From positions 62,001 through 126,000 of the forward strand of contig CAZPKF010000001.1 in assembly GCA_964587155.1 (NCBI GenBank): a DNA stretch of 64,000 nt, given 5' to 3'. A program made the position numbers and the translations under genes. This stretch comes from Hallerella sp964587155 (GTDB taxonomy: Bacteria > Fibrobacterota > Fibrobacteria > Fibrobacterales > Fibrobacteraceae). Position 1 is the stretch's first letter. Each line of letters opens with the position of its first letter. The notes below the pieces were generated by a model. That model was not told where the DNA came from and made no database searches. It saw only the letters and a list, made by a program, of their open reading frames with translations. Below, piece after piece: positions 50,314 through 61,769 of this stretch.

Positions 50314-51876
50314 ATGATAGACAATAAGAAAGAGCAAGAACGGGCGGAGCTTCATCGCGTCATTTGGAATATAGCCAACGATCTTCGCGGAGCGATTGAT
50401 GGTTGGGATTTCAAACAGTATGTACTTGGGATGCTGTTTTATCGATACATTTCTGAAAATTTGGTCAATTACATCAACGAAAATCAGTGGGATGCGGGAG
50501 AAAAGGATTTTGATTACGCAAATTGTTCGGATGAAGACGCAAAAGATATTCAAGGCATGGTCGTTGATGAAAGAGGTTTTTTCATGCTGCCCAGTCAACT
50601 TTTTTGCAATGTGTTGAAACGGGCGGATAAAGATGAAAATCTCAACATGACTTTGGAAAAAATTTTCAAATTTGTAGAAGGTTCGGCAAAAGGATCGGCT
50701 TCTGAAGAGGATATTGCGGGCCTTTTGGATGATTTTGATGTAAACAGCAACAAGCTGGGAAAAACGGTTGCGCAAAAGTGCGATAAGTTGGTTAAACTGA
50801 TGCGCGGTGTTGCCGAAATGAAGTTAGGTAATTATCAAGACAACACAATCGATGCGTTCGGAGATGCTTATGAATTTTTGATGGGGATGTATGCGAGTAA
50901 TGCGGGAAAATCGGGTGGGGAATATTTCACGCCGCAAGAAGTTTCCGAATTGCTTGTACGCATTGCCGTTTATGGAAAAAAGAAAATCAACAAGATTTAC
51001 GATCCTGCGGCGGGTTCGGGCTCGTTGTTGTTGAAAGCGCGTAAAATTTTAGGCCCGAATGGCGTTCGTCAAGGCTTTTATGGGCAGGAAATCAACTTGA
51101 CGACGTATAATCTTTGCCGTATCAACATGTTTTTGCACGATGTCGCCTACAATGAATTTGACATTGCCTTAGGAGACACGCTGACCTCTCCCAAACATTG
51201 GGACGATGAGCCGTTTGAAGCGATTGTTTCTAACCCGCCTTACAGCGTCAAGTGGGACGGTGACAGTGACGCAACGTTAATAAATGACCCGCGTTACGCG
51301 CCGGCGGGAGTTCTTGCGCCCAAATCAAAAGCGGACTTGGCATTTGTCATGCATGCCCTCAATTGGCTTTCTACGGATGGCACGGCTTGTATCGTCTGTT
51401 TTCCGGGAATCATGTATCGTGGAGGTGCAGAAAAGAAAATCCGGCAGTATCTTGTGGATAACAACTTTGTGGACGCGATTATCCAGCTTCCGGACAATTT
51501 GTTTTTTGGAACGTCTATTGCGACTTGTGTCATGGTGTTGAAAAAGAACAAGGTCGATGGGAAGGTTCTCTTTTTGGATGCGAGTAGGGAATGTATAAAA
51601 GTCACCAATTCCAACAAGTTGACTCAGGAAAACATTGAAAACATTGTAAATGATTGGGTAAATCGCAAAGACAAAAAGTATTTTGCGAAGTTGGTTCGCA
51701 ACAATGATGTCGCAGAACAGGACTACAACCTTTCCGTGTCAAGCTATGTGGAAGCAAAGGACACCCGCGAAAAAATCGACATAAAAAAGCTGAACAAAGA
51801 GATTTCGGAAATTGTGGCAAAAGAAAACGCGCTCCGTTTAGAGATAGATAGAATTGTAGATGAAATTGAAGGATGA
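50314..51876 (+). CDS. hsdM: Type I restriction enzyme modification subunit HsdM
   Basis: A 520-residue N6-adenine methyltransferase. The N-terminal helical domain (IWNIANDLRGAIDGWDFKQYVLGMLFYRYISE) is followed by the SAM site (YDPAAGSGSLLLKA, motif I, ~245), the catalytic NPPY in AIVSNPPYSV (~308), and a FFTPQEV-like YFTPQEVSELLVRIA. The C-terminal coil pairs with HsdS. ATG 50314 follows AAAGGAATCAA; the frame is open upstream to 50194 but that region is the cysK terminator. It is the first gene of the hsdM-rloC-DUF1016-hsdS unit and its stop is 42 bp from the next start. Confidence 0.95.
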   Translation: MIDNKKEQERAELHRVIWNIANDLRGAIDGWDFKQYVLGMLFYRYISENLVNYINENQWDAGEKDFDYANCSDEDAKDIQGMVVDERGFFMLPSQLFCNVLKRADKDENLNMTLEKIFKFVEGSAKGSASEEDIAGLLDDFDVNSNKLGKTVAQKCDKLVKLMRGVAEMKLGNYQDNTIDAFGDAYEFLMGMYASNAGKSGGEYFTPQEVSELLVRIAVYGKKKINKIYDPAAGSGSLLLKARKILGPNGVRQGFYGQEINLTTYNLCRINMFLHDVAYNEFDIALGDTLTSPKHWDDEPFEAIVSNPPYSVKWDGDSDATLINDPRYAPAGVLAPKSKADLAFVMHALNWLSTDGTACIVCFPGIMYRGGAEKKIRQYLVDNNFVDAIIQLPDNLFFGTSIATCVMVLKKNKVDGKVLFLDASRECIKVTNSNKLTQENIENIVNDWVNRKDKKYFAKLVRNNDVAEQDYNLSVSSYVEAKDTREKIDIKKLNKEISEIVAKENALRLEIDRIVDEIEG

Positions 51877-51918
51877 TTGCTTCAGCAAACTTGGAAAATC
51901 AACAAAGGAGAAACGGGT

Positions 51919-54144
51919 ATGATAACGAAGATAATATTGAATAATATTGCAAGTTACAAGCAGTCAACTTCATTAGAAACCGATAAGTATGTAAACCTTA
52001 TCTATGGACTTAATGGTTGTGGCAAGAGCACTTTCTCAAAGTATTTAAGAAATCTGCAAAAAGAAGAATATAGCGAATGTTCCATTGAGGGGTTTGACGG
52101 CAATCAAGAAATAATTGTTTACAATACAGATTTTGTTCAGGAAAATTTCTATGAATCTGAACAGCAAAAAGGCATTTTTACACTTTCCAAAGAAAATAAA
52201 GATGTTGAAAAAAAAATCACACAAGCAAAAGAAACTATAGAAAGAGAAGAAGAACTTTTACAATTAGCTCAAAAAGAGAAAACGCAATATGAATCAGACA
52301 AAACCAATAAAGAGATCGGTATTGCCGACAAAGTTTGGAAAATAAAGACAAAATACAGTGGTGGCGACCGTGTCCTCGAATATTGTTTAGACGGATTGAA
52401 AAGTAATAAAACTGCATTGCTCTATCATCTTTTAAAAATTCAAAAGTCACAACAAGAACCTTTAGAATCTGTCGAAAGTCTGAAAATCAAAATTCAGTCT
52501 ATTTCTGGAGAAAATGCAAAGAAATACGACTTACTTAATGAGATTTCTTTTAATATCAATATAGAAAACATTGAAACAAACGAAATTTTTTCAAAAGAAA
52601 TTGTCGGCAACAAAAACAGCACTGTTTCGGCATTGATTACGGAACTGAAAAATTCCGACTGGGTAAAAGCAGGTTTGAAATATATACCGAATATCAAAGC
52701 AGAGGGTGCAAACTGTCCATTCTGTCAACAAAAAACTATAACGGCACAATTAGTAGAAAACATTAGAAGTTATTTTGATAAATCTTATGAAAGCGACTTA
52801 AATCATCTAAAAGAACTTTTAGATGATTATAACACAGTAATCAGCACTCTGCCGAATAAGGATGTATACGCAACCAATCCTAAATTCAAATCATACGAAA
52901 AGGATTTTGATCTGCAATACTCAAAGTTTATTAGTGCAATAAATTCCAATAAAAGAAAAATAGAAGATAAAATCAATACTCCAAGTGTTGCCATAGAACT
53001 TGAAAACACATCCACTATCCTTGCCGAACTGAATTCTGTCATACAAAAAATTAATGTTGAGATACAGGAACACAATTCTAATATTGACCAAATAGGCAAA
53101 GTAAAAGAATCAATAAAATTCCAATTCTGGCAAATAATGCGATGGAAGTATGATTCCGATATAACCTCATATAATGATGAAATAAAAAAAATCACGGCGT
53201 CTATAAATGTCAAACTTTCAGAAATCAATAATGCAGAAAAAAATATAAATGAACAAAAAGACCTAATCGCACAATTTCAAAAACAAACAGTAAACATTGA
53301 TGAAGCCGTAGAGCGAATAAATGCTGCATTGCTCGATATGGGCATTTCAGATTTCAAAATTGAAAAAGATAATGAAAATTTTTATAAAATAAAGCGGGGA
53401 GAAAATTCTGACAAAGTATTCGTTTCACTCAGTGAAGGTGAAAAAATGATTATCAGTTTTCTGTATTTCATTGAACTTTGCAAAGGAAAAAAATCTTCGA
53501 CCGAAATCGACAAAAAGAAAATCATTGTCATCGACGACCCGATGTCTAGTCTGTCAAACATTTATGTGTATAATATCGGGCGGCTAATAAAGAATGAATT
53601 CTTTTTTACTATTGATACAAGCGGTCAGATAAAAAAAGACAAAAATGGCAACACAATTCATCCTTATGAGCAAGTGTTTGTTCTAACACACAGTCTTTAT
53701 TTCTTTTATGAGCTAACAGACACAAAAAATGAGCGGCGAAAAAAAGAACAAAAATTATTTAGAATTCAAAAAAATGAAGAAGGCAGCTATATAAGGGAAA
53801 TGAGATATGAGGAAATACAAAATGATTATCAGTCATATTGGGCAATCATCAAAGACGAAACTCAGTCTGTGGCACTCATTGCAAATTGCATGCGAAACAT
53901 CGTAGAATATTTTTTTAATTTTGTAGAGAAAACGGATTTGAACAATTGTTTTCAGAAACCTGAATTAAGCAACAATAGATATCAGAGTCTCTATAGATAT
54001 ATAAATAGGGAGTCGCATTCTGTGGGACAAAATATTTACGATTTTAAAGAACTTAATTATGCGGATATGAAAGACGCTTTCAGGGAATTGTTTAGAGTTA
54101 CAGGTTATGAAGAACATTACAATAAAATGTGTGGAGCAAAATGA
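51919..54144 (+). CDS. RloC/PrrC-like ATPase with zinc hook, candidate anticodon nuclease
   Basis: A 741-residue SMC/Rad50-like AAA_13 protein. Walker A IYGLNGCGKSTFSKY lies at ~30-40, and a long coiled coil is interrupted by a CxxC zinc hook (ANCPFCQQK, Cys266 and Cys269). The ABC signature VSLSEGEKMIISF is at ~503 and Walker B IIVIDDPMSSLS at ~537. The C-terminal part contains Arg659-x3-Glu663 (MRNIVEYFF) and His700 (NRESHSV), the same Arg/Glu/His order as the catalytic triad of PrrC-type tRNA anticodon nucleases. RloC differs from PrrC by the zinc hook, so RloC is the better match. The start ATG 51919 has AAAGGAGAAACGGGT. The gene is very AT-rich compared with hsdM and hsdR. Confidence 0.75.
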   Translation: MITKIILNNIASYKQSTSLETDKYVNLIYGLNGCGKSTFSKYLRNLQKEEYSECSIEGFDGNQEIIVYNTDFVQENFYESEQQKGIFTLSKENKDVEKKITQAKETIEREEELLQLAQKEKTQYESDKTNKEIGIADKVWKIKTKYSGGDRVLEYCLDGLKSNKTALLYHLLKIQKSQQEPLESVESLKIKIQSISGENAKKYDLLNEISFNINIENIETNEIFSKEIVGNKNSTVSALITELKNSDWVKAGLKYIPNIKAEGANCPFCQQKTITAQLVENIRSYFDKSYESDLNHLKELLDDYNTVISTLPNKDVYATNPKFKSYEKDFDLQYSKFISAINSNKRKIEDKINTPSVAIELENTSTILAELNSVIQKINVEIQEHNSNIDQIGKVKESIKFQFWQIMRWKYDSDITSYNDEIKKITASINVKLSEINNAEKNINEQKDLIAQFQKQTVNIDEAVERINAALLDMGISDFKIEKDNENFYKIKRGENSDKVFVSLSEGEKMIISFLYFIELCKGKKSSTEIDKKKIIVIDDPMSSLSNIYVYNIGRLIKNEFFFTIDTSGQIKKDKNGNTIHPYEQVFVLTHSLYFFYELTDTKNERRKKEQKLFRIQKNEEGSYIREMRYEEIQNDYQSYWAIIKDETQSVALIANCMRNIVEYFFNFVEKTDLNNCFQKPELSNNRYQSLYRYINRESHSVGQNIYDFKELNYADMKDAFRELFRVTGYEEHYNKMCGAK

Positions 54145-55233
54145 TTATGAGCAAACCAGAAAAAATAAAGATAAATTCCGTTGAATATAAAAGTTGGGTA
54201 AACGAACTAAAAAAACGCTATAAAAGAGCGCAGATAAAGGCTTCCGTTGCCGTTAATGCAGAGCTTTTGGAATACTACTGGCAACTTGGGGAAGATATAG
54301 AAAGAAAATCTTTTGCAAATATTTACGGGACTTCTTTTTTTGAAAAATTAAGTGAAGACTTAAAAATTGAACTGGATGGAGTTCAAGGTTTTTCTCCTGT
54401 GAATTTACGCTATGCACACAGATTCTATCTTCTTTACAGTCCAATTCTTCAACAACTTGTTGAAGAATCCGAAAAAAAAGGACTTATTGAATCTTTGAAA
54501 AATGTTCCCTGGGGACATCATCAGAGGATTATGGACAAATGCAAACAAGACTCCAAAAAAGCAGTTTTTTACATCGGAAAAACGATAGAAAACCATTGGT
54601 CGCGCAATATATTGCTTAATTTTCTTGATACCGATTTGTACGAGAGAGAGGGAAAAGCCGTTACAAACTTCTTGACTGTTTTGCCAGTAGTACAAGGAGA
54701 ACTAGCCCAGCAAATGACAAAAGATCCGTATTCTTTTGACTTCCTTTCGATGAGGGAAAAATACGAAGAAAAAGAATTGAAAGATGCTCTCATAGCCAAC
54801 ATAGAAAAATTTCTTTTGGAACTTGGAAAGGGATTTGCGTATATGGGGCGTGAATACAGACTTCAAGTAGGGGATACAGAACAGTTTCTAGATATGCTTT
54901 TCTATAACACAAGACTTCGCTGTTATGTTGTCATAGAAATAAAAACGGGACAGTTTGAAGCGTCTAGCATAGGACAATTGGGAACTTATGTAACAGCTGT
55001 AAATCATATTCTTAAAACTGAAAATGACAATCCTACCTTGGGACTTTTGATTTGCAAAAACAAAGATAATGTCCTTGCGAAATTTGCTCTTGAAAGCTCT
55101 AAAGAACCTCTTGCAATATCAGAATATGAGCTTGGCAAATTGTATCCTGAAAATTTCAAATCTTCCATGCCGACAATTGAAGAAATCGAAAGTGGAATAC
55201 AAGAACTTTTAAAAACGACAACGGGGCCGACAA

Positions 55234-55250
<17 letters not shown>
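54141..55250 (+). CDS. DUF1016 (YhcG-type) PD-(D/E)XK nuclease-domain protein
   Basis: A 369-residue protein. The N-terminal DUF1016_N part (YKSWVNELKKRYKRAQIKASVAVNAELLEYYWQLGEDIE, FSPVNLRYAHRFYLLY, NVPWGHHQRIMDK) is followed by a PD-(D/E)XK core: YMGREYRLQVGDTEQFLDMLFYN and LRCYVVIEIKTGQF supply Asp and ExK. Proteins of this family are very often located inside type I restriction loci, with unproven function. The ATG at 54141 overlaps the RloC stop (ATGA), and its end overlaps hsdS by 17 bp. It shares the low GC of the RloC gene, suggesting that both came in together. Confidence 0.85.
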
Positions 55251-57003
<1,753 letters not shown>

Positions 57004-57070
57004 TGCTGATGTTCAACATAACGACTTTTTCGCAAAACTGAGCCTTATTTAATAATAAGGAGAAGATAAA

Positions 57071-57211
57071 ATGCCAACAGCAGTTTTAGAAAAAATCAAT
57101 GCGCCGCCTCAGTCGGCAATAGATGAAGAGTCTGACTTTGTTGATTTTATTTATTACAAACTTGGACTGGACAAAGGGAGGTTTTTTTCTGCTGAAAAAG
57201 GCGGTAAGTGA
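57071..57211 (+). pseudogene. Truncated VapB-like antitoxin
   Basis: A 46-residue frame after TAAGGAGAAGATAAA (strong ribosome site): MPTAVLEKINAPPQSAIDEE then SDFVDFIYYKLGL. Antitoxins beside PIN toxins often have this acidic C-terminal helix. The normal end seems replaced: the frame runs into sequence that in another frame encodes the PIN remnant. This suggests a deletion joining antitoxin to toxin. Confidence 0.5.
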
Positions 57212-57536
57212 AAAACTTTCATTGACAGCGCGCAATATCGCCGCAGAAGAAAAGTGCTGTTTTTCCTAAACATCTTTATGGGAGATTGCAATTAAGTAAA
57301 GCCTTGGAAAACTCGATTTTCCAGTTGCAATTCCTCACTTAAGAGAAGCTCTTAAAAATTCCAGTTTCAAGAAACTTCCTGTGACAGATGCCGATTTTGA
57401 AGCTTTAAAAACGCTTCCTATTATTCATCAAAATCCATTTGACAGGCTTCTTATAACACAAGCGCAAAACAACAATTTTACAGTGATTACTCGTGACACA
57501 ATAATTCTTAAATACGATGTAAAAGTTGTTTGGTAG
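57183..57536 (+). pseudogene. Decayed VapC-like PIN-domain toxin
   Basis: In one frame the sequence reads KAVSEKLSLTARNIAAEEK, CCFS, stop (57267), TSLWEIAIK, stop (57297), SLGKLDFPVAIPHLREALKN and IIHQNPFDRLLITQAQ, TVITRD...YDVKVVW. This is the VapC/PilT pattern with SLWEIAIKxSLGKL and the DRLL-A and TRD active-site regions. Two in-frame stops and the missing N terminus (first catalytic Asp) show that it is dead. It lies between hsdS and hsdR, a relic of a toxin-antitoxin module that once shared the restriction locus. Confidence 0.8.
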
Positions 57537-57781
57537 TTTGTAAAAATCACATTCAAAAATTGAGGCGATGAAGAATCTTTGCGATTCATGCCACAGAGAT
57601 GGCGGGCTTCGGGTGGGTGTGAAAATAAATCGGTGTAAAATGCAAAAATTATGTATATTCACATCGGAGAAATCGCTATAAAATGTTTCTGTGAGGAATG
57701 CGGGTAAATAAAATTTCGTCCTACAGAATGTTTAAAACGAAACCGGAATTGCCGTTGTCTCTGTAAATGGAGCGTGATTTT

Positions 57782-60700
57782 ATGTACAACACCGTAGCCC
57801 AATCAAGTGAATCTACCGTAGTTGCCGAATACAAACCCATTCATTCCAAATCGAAAGCCTATCAAAGCGAAGCGGATTTAGAACGGGAATTTGTGAAGCA
57901 GCTCAGTGCGCAGGGATACGAATACGTTTCCATCAAATCGGATGCGGATTTGGTGGCGAATTTGCGTCGCAAAATTGAAGAATTGAACAGCTACCAGTTC
58001 AGCGACGAAGAATGGGAGCGTTTTTTCAAACAGGAACTGGCGAATGCGAATCAAGGGATTGAAGATAAAACGGCGACAATCCAGGAAGATTGCATCAAAA
58101 CGTTCAAGGATGATAAAGGGCTGTCAAAAAACATCACGCTGATTGATAAAAAGAACGTTCACAATAACAGTCTCCAGGTCATCAATCAATATGTTGTTGG
58201 CGAAAAGCAGGGGGCAAATTATGACAACCGCTATGATGTGACTATTTTGGTAAACGGATTTCCGCTTGTCCATGTGGAGTTGAAACGCCGGGGAATTTCC
58301 ATCAAGGAGGCGTTCAACCAGATAAACCGTTATCAGCGCGACAGTTTTTGGGCGGGGACGGGACTTTTTGAATATGTTCAGATTTTTGTGATTTCCAATG
58401 GGACGGAAACCAAGTATTATTCAAACACGACAAGAGATGGGCATTTAAAGGAAGCTTCTCATTTTAAGGGTTGCCTAAAGACCAGCAACAGTTTTGAATT
58501 CACCAGTTATTGGGCGGATGGAAATAATAGGAGCATCCGGGATTTGGTGGATTTTACGGCGACATTCTTTGCCAAGCATACCATTCTGAACATTCTCACC
58601 AAGTATTGCATTTTTACGGAAAAGAAAGTTCTAATGGTGATGCGTCCGTATCAGATTACTGCGGCAGAACGTATTTTGGAACGTCTGAAAATTGCGAATA
58701 CCTACAAGAAAATGGGGAGTGTGGACGCTGGCGGTTATATTTGGCACACGACAGGTTCTGGGAAAACGCTTACCAGTTTTAAAACGGCGCTTCTTGCCAA
58801 AGATTTGCCTTTTGTCGACAAGGTCCTTTTTGTCGTTGACAGGCAAGATTTAGATTACCAGACCATGCGGGAATACGACAAATTTCAAAAAGGGGCGGCG
58901 AATGGAAATACTTCTACGGCGATTCTCAAACGCCAATTAGAAAACAAAAATGAAAAGGGCGGATATCAGGAATACAAAATTATCGTGACGACGATTCAAA
59001 AGTTGGGCTGTTTTATCAAGCAAAACAAAAATCACGAAATTTATGGCAAGCAGGTTGTGTTGATTTTTGACGAATGCCATCGGAGTCATTTTGGCGAATT
59101 GCATCAACGGATTACCAAAACATTCAAAAACTATCATTTGTTCGGTTTTACGGGAACGCCTATTTTCCCTCAAAATTCAGGAAGCGGAAATTCTCCAAAT
59201 TTGCGGACAACGGAACAGGCGTTTGGGGACAAATTGCATCATTACACAATTGTCAATGCGATAAATGATGGGAACGTCCTTCCTTTTCGAATCGATTACA
59301 TCAATACGATAAAGGAGAAAAAAGGGACAAAAGATAAAAAGGTCTCTGCTATTGAAACGGAAGAAGCCTTGCAGGATCCCCGGAGAATCAGCGAAATTGT
59401 TTCCTATGTGTTGGATCATTTTGATCAAAAGACGAAACGCAACCAGGTTTATACGTTGGCAGGGAAACGGCAAAATGGATTCAATTCGATTTTTGCTGCA
59501 GCATCTATTCCGGCGGCGAAACTTTATTACGGTGAATTCAAAAAACAGATTGAAGAGCGCCGGGCGAAAAATCCCGGATTCAATCTCTCCATTGCCACAA
59601 TTTTCAGTTTTGCTCCCAATGAAGAAAGCTCCGGCGTGTTGCCCGAAGAAGAATTTGACATTTCGACTTTAGATATGCCGTCTCGGGATTTTTTGACTTC
59701 GGCAATGTTGGATTACGACAAAACATTTAAAACGAATTTTAGTGGGAAAAATAAAAAGTCGCATGTCGTCGCCCAACGCATGGATGATCGAAGCGGGGGC
59801 GCGTTCGATAATTATTATAAAGATTTGTCGGAAAAAATGAAAACCCGGCAAGTGGATCTGTTAATTGTCGTCAATATGTTTTTGACGGGATTTGACGCAA
59901 CAACGCTCAATACGCTGTGGGTAGATAAGAATCTTCGGCAGCACGGACTTTTGCAGGCGTATTCCCGTACGAACCGGATTCTCAATTCCGTAAAAACATT
60001 TGGGAATATTGTCTGTTTCCGTTCCCTTCAAAAGGAAACAGACGAAGCGATTGCTCTTTTTGGAGACAAGGATGCGGGTGGAATCGTCCTGTTGAAAACA
60101 TTTGAAGATTATTATAAAGGATATGAAGAAAACGGGCATCATGTTAGGGGGTATTTGGAGATTGTCAAAGAAATTGAAAGTAAATTTCCGCTGCGGAGTT
60201 TTTCAAAAGTTCTCGGTGAAAAAAAAGAGAAAGAATTCATCCGGCTTTACGGAATGATGCTCCGCTTAAAAAATATTTTGAACTGTTTTGATGAGTTCAA
60301 AGGGGATGAATTCTGTGCCAGAGATTTGCAAAATTATCAAAGTGAATATTTGACCCTTTACGAAAAGTACAAGCCAAGTGTTTTAAAAAAAGAAAGCATC
60401 AAGGATGATGTGGAGTTTGAAATAGAGCTCATTAAACAGGTGGACATCAACATTGATTACATTTTGGAATTGGTCCGCAAATACCATGAGGGAAATTGCA
60501 AGGACAAAATCATCCTTGGAGAAATAGACAAGGCCGTTATGGGCTCTTTGGAACTCCGCAGCAAAAAGGAATTGATTGATTCCTTTTTGAAAAGGGTCAA
60601 TACAAAAACGGATGTAAATCATGATTGGCAGGAATTTGTCCGTGAAAATCGAGATTCTGATTTGAAACGCATTATTCAAGAAGACAAGCTGAACGAAGAA

Positions 60701-61009
60701 AAAACTCGGGCTTTTTTGGAAAATGCGTTCAGTTGTGGAAGTATGAGCGATATTGGGCGGGGACTTCCCGATTTGATGCCCAAAAGAAGCTTTTTCGCAA
60801 AAAAGAATGCGAACGGTGAGGATCGGAGTGAATTGAAAAATCGCATTTTTGTGGTGCTTAAAGAATTTTTTGACAAATATTTCGGTATCTGCGAATTTGA
60901 AGAAGACGAAGTGCAAACTGGGCGAAATGTGTATCCGCTTGCATCGTCAGAAAATGCGCCCGTTTCCATGGCGGCTGAAAAAAATCAAAATCCGTATCGT
61001 CTGGAATGA
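57782..61009 (+). CDS. hsdR: Type I restriction enzyme endonuclease/motor subunit HsdR
   Basis: A 1075-residue protein. The N-terminal nuclease domain has NRYDVTILVNGFPLVHVELKRRG (Asp ... ELK, ~155-175) and FNQINRYQR. SF2 helicase motifs follow: IWHTTGSGKTLTSFK (I), VLFVVDRQDLDYQT (Ia), LIFDECHRSHFG (DECH, II), LFGFTGTPIF (III), VVNMFLTGFDATTLNTLWVDK (V) and LLQAYSRTNRI (VI). A C-terminal helical domain docks on HsdM/HsdS. The ATG at 57782 has GGAG before it; 57767 is an alternative. It is separated from hsdS by ~780 bp containing the dead toxin-antitoxin pair, so it may have its own promoter. Complete and apparently functional. Confidence 0.95.
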   Translation: MYNTVAQSSESTVVAEYKPIHSKSKAYQSEADLEREFVKQLSAQGYEYVSIKSDADLVANLRRKIEELNSYQFSDEEWERFFKQELANANQGIEDKTATIQEDCIKTFKDDKGLSKNITLIDKKNVHNNSLQVINQYVVGEKQGANYDNRYDVTILVNGFPLVHVELKRRGISIKEAFNQINRYQRDSFWAGTGLFEYVQIFVISNGTETKYYSNTTRDGHLKEASHFKGCLKTSNSFEFTSYWADGNNRSIRDLVDFTATFFAKHTILNILTKYCIFTEKKVLMVMRPYQITAAERILERLKIANTYKKMGSVDAGGYIWHTTGSGKTLTSFKTALLAKDLPFVDKVLFVVDRQDLDYQTMREYDKFQKGAANGNTSTAILKRQLENKNEKGGYQEYKIIVTTIQKLGCFIKQNKNHEIYGKQVVLIFDECHRSHFGELHQRITKTFKNYHLFGFTGTPIFPQNSGSGNSPNLRTTEQAFGDKLHHYTIVNAINDGNVLPFRIDYINTIKEKKGTKDKKVSAIETEEALQDPRRISEIVSYVLDHFDQKTKRNQVYTLAGKRQNGFNSIFAAASIPAAKLYYGEFKKQIEERRAKNPGFNLSIATIFSFAPNEESSGVLPEEEFDISTLDMPSRDFLTSAMLDYDKTFKTNFSGKNKKSHVVAQRMDDRSGGAFDNYYKDLSEKMKTRQVDLLIVVNMFLTGFDATTLNTLWVDKNLRQHGLLQAYSRTNRILNSVKTFGNIVCFRSLQKETDEAIALFGDKDAGGIVLLKTFEDYYKGYEENGHHVRGYLEIVKEIESKFPLRSFSKVLGEKKEKEFIRLYGMMLRLKNILNCFDEFKGDEFCARDLQNYQSEYLTLYEKYKPSVLKKESIKDDVEFEIELIKQVDINIDYILELVRKYHEGNCKDKIILGEIDKAVMGSLELRSKKELIDSFLKRVNTKTDVNHDWQEFVRENRDSDLKRIIQEDKLNEEKTRAFLENAFSCGSMSDIGRGLPDLMPKRSFFAKKNANGEDRSELKNRIFVVLKEFFDKYFGICEFEEDEVQTGRNVYPLASSENAPVSMAAEKNQNPYRLE

Positions 61010-61012
61010 CAT

Positions 61013-61612
61013 TTAATCTTTTTCAAGTCTGCTGTTTATGACGTCCCAATTGACAACGCTCCACAGCGCACGGATGTAATCGGCGCGGCGGTTGCGGTAA
61101 TCGATGTAGTAGGCGTGTTCCCAAACGTCGAAAGTGAGAAGCGGCGAAAATCCTTTTGTCAGCGGATTTTGGGCGTTGGACTCTTGCGTAATCACGAGCT
61201 TTCCCGAAGCATCGGCAGAAAGCCAAACCCATCCGGAGCCGAAAAGCCCCATTCCTTTTGCAGAAAAGGTTTCTTGAAATTGGGAAAACGACCCGAAATC
61301 CCGGCAGATGCGTTCGGCTATTTTTCCCGTGGGCGCATTTTCTTTTTTTGGAGCGGTGAATTGTTGAAAATAGAGGGTGTGGTTCAATATTTGTCCGGCG
61401 TTGTTGAAGATGCCGCCGTCGGCATTTTTCACTATGTATTCCAGGGACTTTTCGGTAAAGGGACTGTTTTGAACCGCGTCGTTTAAATTGTTCACATAGG
61501 TTTGTAAATGCTTGCCGTAGTGATATTCGATTGTTTCCGCGCTTAAAATGGGCGCGAGATCTGCGGCGGCGTAGGGTAGGCTGGGCAATTCGAATGTGTT
61601 GTGCGCTTGCAT
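61013..61612 (-). CDS. sodB: Iron/manganese superoxide dismutase
   Basis: A 199-residue enzyme. FELPSLPYAAADLAPILSAETIEYHYGKHLQTYV contains His-ligand 1 and HYGKHH-like segment, NHTLYFQQF ligand 2, GSGWVWLSAD the hydrophobic core, and LTFDVWEHAYYIDYRNRRADY ligands 3 and 4. It converts superoxide to peroxide and oxygen in the cytoplasm. The metal choice (Fe rather than Mn) is suggested by the overall Fe-SOD-like sequence, not proven. Start ATG 61612 follows GAGGAGCCT. Convergent with hsdR with 3 bp between stops. Confidence 0.93.
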   Translation of the reverse strand: MQAHNTFELPSLPYAAADLAPILSAETIEYHYGKHLQTYVNNLNDAVQNSPFTEKSLEYIVKNADGGIFNNAGQILNHTLYFQQFTAPKKENAPTGKIAERICRDFGSFSQFQETFSAKGMGLFGSGWVWLSADASGKLVITQESNAQNPLTKGFSPLLTFDVWEHAYYIDYRNRRADYIRALWSVVNWDVINSRLEKD

Positions 61613-61769
61613 AGGCTCCTCGGTGTTTCTTTTGAAACTACAATTTCTGGAAGGCGTTGTGGCAAAAATTGGAAGAGCTGTTTATTGGGGCGATAAAAGG
61701 AATTTTTTTGGCGCAGAAAGGGATTCGCGCAAACCTTCGATGGGAAATTTTTATCTTTAAAAAACTTTT

